The position numbers and the translations under genes were made by a program. Below the pieces are notes generated by a model that worked only from the letters and a program-made list of their open reading frames with translations, was not told the DNA's origin and did not search any database. Positions 60,865-64,000 of a DNA stretch of 64,000 nucleotides are shown piece by piece. The stretch's first letter is position 1. Each line of letters opens with the position of its first letter. This DNA comes from Aquimarina acroporae (GTDB taxonomy: Bacteria; Bacteroidota; Bacteroidia; Flavobacteriales; Flavobacteriaceae), in contig NZ_JALPRE010000001.1 in assembly GCF_023195925.1 (NCBI RefSeq), positions 372,001 to 436,000 of the forward strand, written 5' to 3'.

Positions 60865-63846
60865 TTATAACTTAATATCTTCGTTTTTCTTTTCATAATT
60901 GAAAAGAAAATCAATATCCATTTCCTGCACTTCTCCTAATTTAGAGAGTGCTTTCATATCTACATCTTTTTTATTTCCAATCACCAAAACATTATATGTT
61001 TCTCCTTTAATATTCTCATTAAAGAATGTTTTAAGATCTGCCAGGGACATATCTTTAATCGCATTATACATTGCTTCACGATTATCGTTATCTATACCTC
61101 TCTTTTTTAGGCCCTCATATGTCCAAAATATATTAGATTTTGTAATACGTTGTGCGGCTATTTTCTTCAGTGTAGCCTCTTTTGCCTGATTAAATTGTTT
61201 TTCTGCTTCTGGCATATTTGTCATCAGATCCATCATAGCATCAACGGCTTCTGGCATTTTGTTAGCCTGTGTCCCTATATAGGCATAAACATAATTTGAA
61301 TCTCCTTTTTCAGAAGCATTACTATAAGCAGAAAAAGCAGAGTACGCTAAAGATTTAGATTCTCTTATCTCCTGAAAAACAATAGAAGATAAGCCACTAC
61401 CAAAATAGGTATTAAACAAACTGGAAGCAGCCATTTTGCCAGGATCAAACTCTGATCCCTTAGCCAAAAAGATCATTTCACTTTGTACCATATCATAATC
61501 TACAAAGTATACATTACCTCCCGTTTCCTTCTCTACATATTTCGTTTTCTCAGGATACTCTTTTAAATCTGAACCAACGATATGGTTTTTGTCAAGGGCA
61601 GTAATGGCATTATTGACATCTTTACCATAATAGAAAATTCTTTGTTTATAATCGTACAAACCTTTGATTTTGTCTACCAAATCCTGAGGGTTCATAGCTT
61701 TTAGTTCTGCAATTGTGAAAATATTTCTCAATCTTGAATTATCCCCATATTTACCATAATTAAACAGTCCGTTCCACAGAATATTTCCTTTCTGTGTTTT
61801 ACCATCTTGTCGACCTTTTGCAATCTTATCTATAAATTTATTATATGCCTCCTGATCGGGTACTGCATTTTTCCATAGATCTTCAAACAAAGCTAATCCT
61901 GCATCTAAATTTTCTTTTAATCCTGAAATACTAACATAAGTTCTATCTGCTCCTGTATTTACAGAATAACTAATCCCCAATTTATAAAACTCTTTTTTAA
62001 GATCTTCTGGTGAGTATTTATCGGTACCTAAGTAATCAAAATATCCTGCTGCGATAGGAATTTGTTTGTCATGATCTTGTCCCATGTCAAAAATAATACT
62101 CAGGTCAAATAGATCATTATTTTCATTTTCGATATATGAAACCGATAAGCCACTATTAGTTTTTGCTGATTTTATTGCGGTTTTGAAGTCAATAAACTTT
62201 GGTTGTAAGCTTGGTGTCTCAAGTTTTTTAAATTCCTGAATAAATGTTGATTCTTTGTCTCTGTTTAGTTCTACAGGAGTAATACCAGGGTTTTCTACTT
62301 TTACTATATTTTTATCTTCCCCTTTTATTTTGTGTACTTCGACGTAGTTATTACCATAATGCTTCTTTGCAAAATCGATTACGTCTTGCTTGGTAATTTT
62401 CTTCATATCATCAAGCATTGCTAACCTATCTTTCCAATCTGCAAAATGCACAAAAGCTCCTAAATATGCATATGCAGTAGAACTAGCGTTTTCAAATTGA
62501 GTAATTCTAGAGAGCTTTAAATCGTTAACAACCGCATCGATCAGCCAATCATCAAATTCACCCTTCTTAATTTTTTCAATTTCACTAAGCAGCAGTTTTT
62601 TAACATCATCAAGTGTTTGGTCTGCTTTTGGCATACCAAATAAGATATGCATCCCATAATCATTATTAAAAGTAGTAAATGAAGATGCGTTTTGTACCAA
62701 TTGCTTTTGGTTAAGATTCAAATCAATCAACCCTGCTTGTGAATTAGCAAGCATATAATCGATAAGTGTTATCATAGTTTCCTCTTCGGTACCATATCCT
62801 CCAGTTCTAAAACCAACATAGATAGATTCTGCTGTAGGTCCAAACACTTCTTTTTTAATTGGTGTGGTAATTGCAGTTTCTTCGGGAAATTTAGGATGCG
62901 ATACTTCTTTTGATTCATACTTTCCAAAAGCATCATCAACTTTTTTGATAGTGTTATCAAAATCAATATCACCAACTAATATTACTGCCATATTATTAGG
63001 TACATAATATTTATCAAAATACGCATGAATAGCTTCCATTGATGGATTTTTTAAATGTTCAGACTTACCAATTGTCGTCTGAGTACCATATGGATGAGTT
63101 GGGAATAACCCTTCTAATAGCGCATAATATTGTTTACGACCATCACTATCTTGCCCCCTATTAAACTCTTCATAAACTGCCTCTAACTCTGTATGAAATA
63201 ACCTAAGTACTAATTGGCTAAATCTTTCACTTTCTACTTTTAACCACTTGTCTAATTCATTAGACGGGATTTTATTAACATATACAGTCTGCTCATTTGA
63301 AGTAAAAGCGTTTGTTCCTTCTGCTCCCAAAGAATTTACCATCTTATCGTATTCATTGGCAATAGAAAGCTTCGAAGCTTCTTGAGAAACTTCGTCTATT
63401 TTTTTGTAGATTTCTTTTTTCTTCTCTTCATCCGTTGCAGCCTTATGCTCTTCATATAGATCCGATATTTGCTTAATGATTTCCTTTTCTTTTTCAAAAT
63501 CTAATGTACCAATCTCATCTGTTCCTTTAAAGACCATATGTTCCAAATAGTGTGCAAGACCAGTATTATCTGCAGGGTCATATGTAGAACCGGCTCTAAC
63601 AGCGATAAGCGTTTGTATTTTAGGTTCTTCCTCGTTCTTACCTAAATATACCTTAAGACCATTATCAAGTGTATATAACCTAAGTCCTGTAGGATCATTG
63701 GTGATCGTTTCATAATTAAAACCTGCTGCATCTGTATGCTTTTCAATTTTAATTTCATTGGATGATTTGGTTTCTGATGATGAATTTTTACAATTGCTGA
63801 GTGTAGTTATCAATAGCAATAATAAAATCGATTTGATAATCTTCAT
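60865..63846 (-). CDS. M16-family zinc metallopeptidase lipoprotein
   Basis: 993 residues. Lipoprotein signal ending TLSNC (Cys19 lipidated). The N-terminal half carries the inverted zinc motif HYLEH (His99, Glu102, His103) with a later Glu in AVYEEFNRG, so it is catalytically complete; the C-terminal half is an inactive-type repeat of the same fold (ILWNGLFNYGKYG..., SKSLAYSAFSAYSN). Length matches bacterial two-domain pitrilysin-like proteins (about 900-990) that form a clam-shell and degrade peptides. Likely periplasmic or surface-exposed. Strand and spacing make it monocistronic with terminators on both sides. Confidence 0.93.
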   Translation of the reverse strand: MKIIKSILLLLLITTLSNCKNSSSETKSSNEIKIEKHTDAAGFNYETITNDPTGLRLYTLDNGLKVYLGKNEEEPKIQTLIAVRAGSTYDPADNTGLAHYLEHMVFKGTDEIGTLDFEKEKEIIKQISDLYEEHKAATDEEKKKEIYKKIDEVSQEASKLSIANEYDKMVNSLGAEGTNAFTSNEQTVYVNKIPSNELDKWLKVESERFSQLVLRLFHTELEAVYEEFNRGQDSDGRKQYYALLEGLFPTHPYGTQTTIGKSEHLKNPSMEAIHAYFDKYYVPNNMAVILVGDIDFDNTIKKVDDAFGKYESKEVSHPKFPEETAITTPIKKEVFGPTAESIYVGFRTGGYGTEEETMITLIDYMLANSQAGLIDLNLNQKQLVQNASSFTTFNNDYGMHILFGMPKADQTLDDVKKLLLSEIEKIKKGEFDDWLIDAVVNDLKLSRITQFENASSTAYAYLGAFVHFADWKDRLAMLDDMKKITKQDVIDFAKKHYGNNYVEVHKIKGEDKNIVKVENPGITPVELNRDKESTFIQEFKKLETPSLQPKFIDFKTAIKSAKTNSGLSVSYIENENNDLFDLSIIFDMGQDHDKQIPIAAGYFDYLGTDKYSPEDLKKEFYKLGISYSVNTGADRTYVSISGLKENLDAGLALFEDLWKNAVPDQEAYNKFIDKIAKGRQDGKTQKGNILWNGLFNYGKYGDNSRLRNIFTIAELKAMNPQDLVDKIKGLYDYKQRIFYYGKDVNNAITALDKNHIVGSDLKEYPEKTKYVEKETGGNVYFVDYDMVQSEMIFLAKGSEFDPGKMAASSLFNTYFGSGLSSIVFQEIRESKSLAYSAFSAYSNASEKGDSNYVYAYIGTQANKMPEAVDAMMDLMTNMPEAEKQFNQAKEATLKKIAAQRITKSNIFWTYEGLKKRGIDNDNREAMYNAIKDMSLADLKTFFNENIKGETYNVLVIGNKKDVDMKALSKLGEVQEMDIDFLFNYEKKNEDIKL

Positions 63847-63924
63847 AGATTGATTTTTAGTTTAAATTTCTATAACAGACGTAAAATACATAAATCTGTT
63901 GCAATACCTTGACTTATTCAAATT

Positions 63925-63959
63925 AAAAAACCTCTTGATCATTGATCAAGAGGTTTTTT
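63925..63959 (-). terminator. Intrinsic terminator between the M16 gene and the next gene
   Basis: AAAAAACCTCTTGATC (63925-63940) and GATCAAGAGGTTTTTT (63944-63959) are perfect 16-base complements with a 3-base loop, T-rich on the minus strand. It probably ends the gene whose stop is at 63978. Confidence 0.85.
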
Positions 63960-63977
63960 AAGATAATTTTATATTTT

Positions 63978-64000
63978 TTAGCCTAAAACTTCGGCTACTT
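63978..64000 (-). CDS. C-terminal tail of an off-window gene (probable)
   Basis: A frame entering from the right edge ends VAEVLG then TAA at 63978-63980, directly before the strong terminator at 63925-63959. Only seven codons are visible, too few to name the product; the terminator position supports it being a real 3' end. Confidence 0.35.

Noticed and set aside
1-64000. Mobile elements, prophage, CRISPR arrays
   Set aside because: No transposase, integrase, phage gene or spaced direct repeats seen on either strand.
1-64000. tRNA genes
   Set aside because: All larger intergenic stretches were read; none shows a cloverleaf or a TTCGA-type T-loop with flanking stems.

Overview
The window is a chromosomal segment of an AT-rich marine-type Flavobacteriaceae bacterium (phylum Bacteroidota). 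The evidence is the protein set: gliding/type IX secretion (T9SS) sorting domains of both type A and type B, PorP/SprF and OmpA partners, a BshA bacillithiol glycosyltransferase, DUF2167 and MiaE proteins, Bacteroidota-type -7 boxes (TAnnTTTG), and few Shine-Dalgarno sequences. An Aquimarina-like genus would fit, but the sequence alone does not prove it. I see no mobile element, prophage, CRISPR array or tRNA; almost everything is core or lineage-typical DNA.

Layout. 1-5 kb: 5' end of aroC, an AlkC DNA glycosylase with an Ig-like tail, and a gluconate locus (GntP permease plus a gluconokinase/6-phosphogluconate dehydrogenase fusion). 5-12 kb: an LpxH-like phosphoesterase, then a divergent group (Lrp regulator and FAD/Fe-S 2-hydroxyacid dehydrogenase on -, DUF1338/HglS-type enzyme on +) that reads as a 2-oxoadipate to D-2-hydroxyglutarate to 2-oxoglutarate module, an outer-membrane barrel, and bshA. 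12-17 kb: RNase P RNA, dnaX, a small lipoprotein plus coiled-coil protein pair, a 44-residue membrane ORF, miaE, and an outer-membrane protein. 17-21.5 kb: a compact four-gene cassette on the minus strand (PLP-dependent decarboxylase, acyl carrier protein, AMP-forming ligase, alpha/beta hydrolase), which looks like a small carrier-protein pathway. 21.6-27 kb: NTF2-like protein, Crp-type regulator, barrel protein and the polyphosphate operon sixA-ppk1-ppx.

27-36 kb: a DUF11/OmpA surface protein, then pyrR-pyrB-STAS-like-thioredoxin-rnz-pdxH, and rpsA with promoter and terminator. 36-42 kb: a T9SS triad (type B-sorted 936-residue protein, PorP/SprF, TPR/PD40/OmpA protein). 42-51.2 kb: a complete histidine operon in the order G-D-C-B-H-A-F-IE, interrupted by three non-his genes (GNAT, DUF2167, DinB) and preceded by a leader peptide with four consecutive His codons, an intrinsic terminator and a competing antiterminator pairing, i.e. 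a ribosome-mediated attenuator. 51-64 kb: an OmpA plus helix-hairpin-helix pair, a 1268-residue type A T9SS protein with BNR-like, FN3, jelly-roll and chitin-binding-like modules, a prohibitin, a vWA membrane protein, FabG and an M16 peptidase lipoprotein.

The most interesting items are the his attenuator, the decarboxylase/ACP/ligase/hydrolase cassette, the inferred 2-oxoadipate module, the gluconokinase-Gnd fusion and the non-his genes inside the his operon. All functions are inferred from sequence patterns read by eye; no searches were run.
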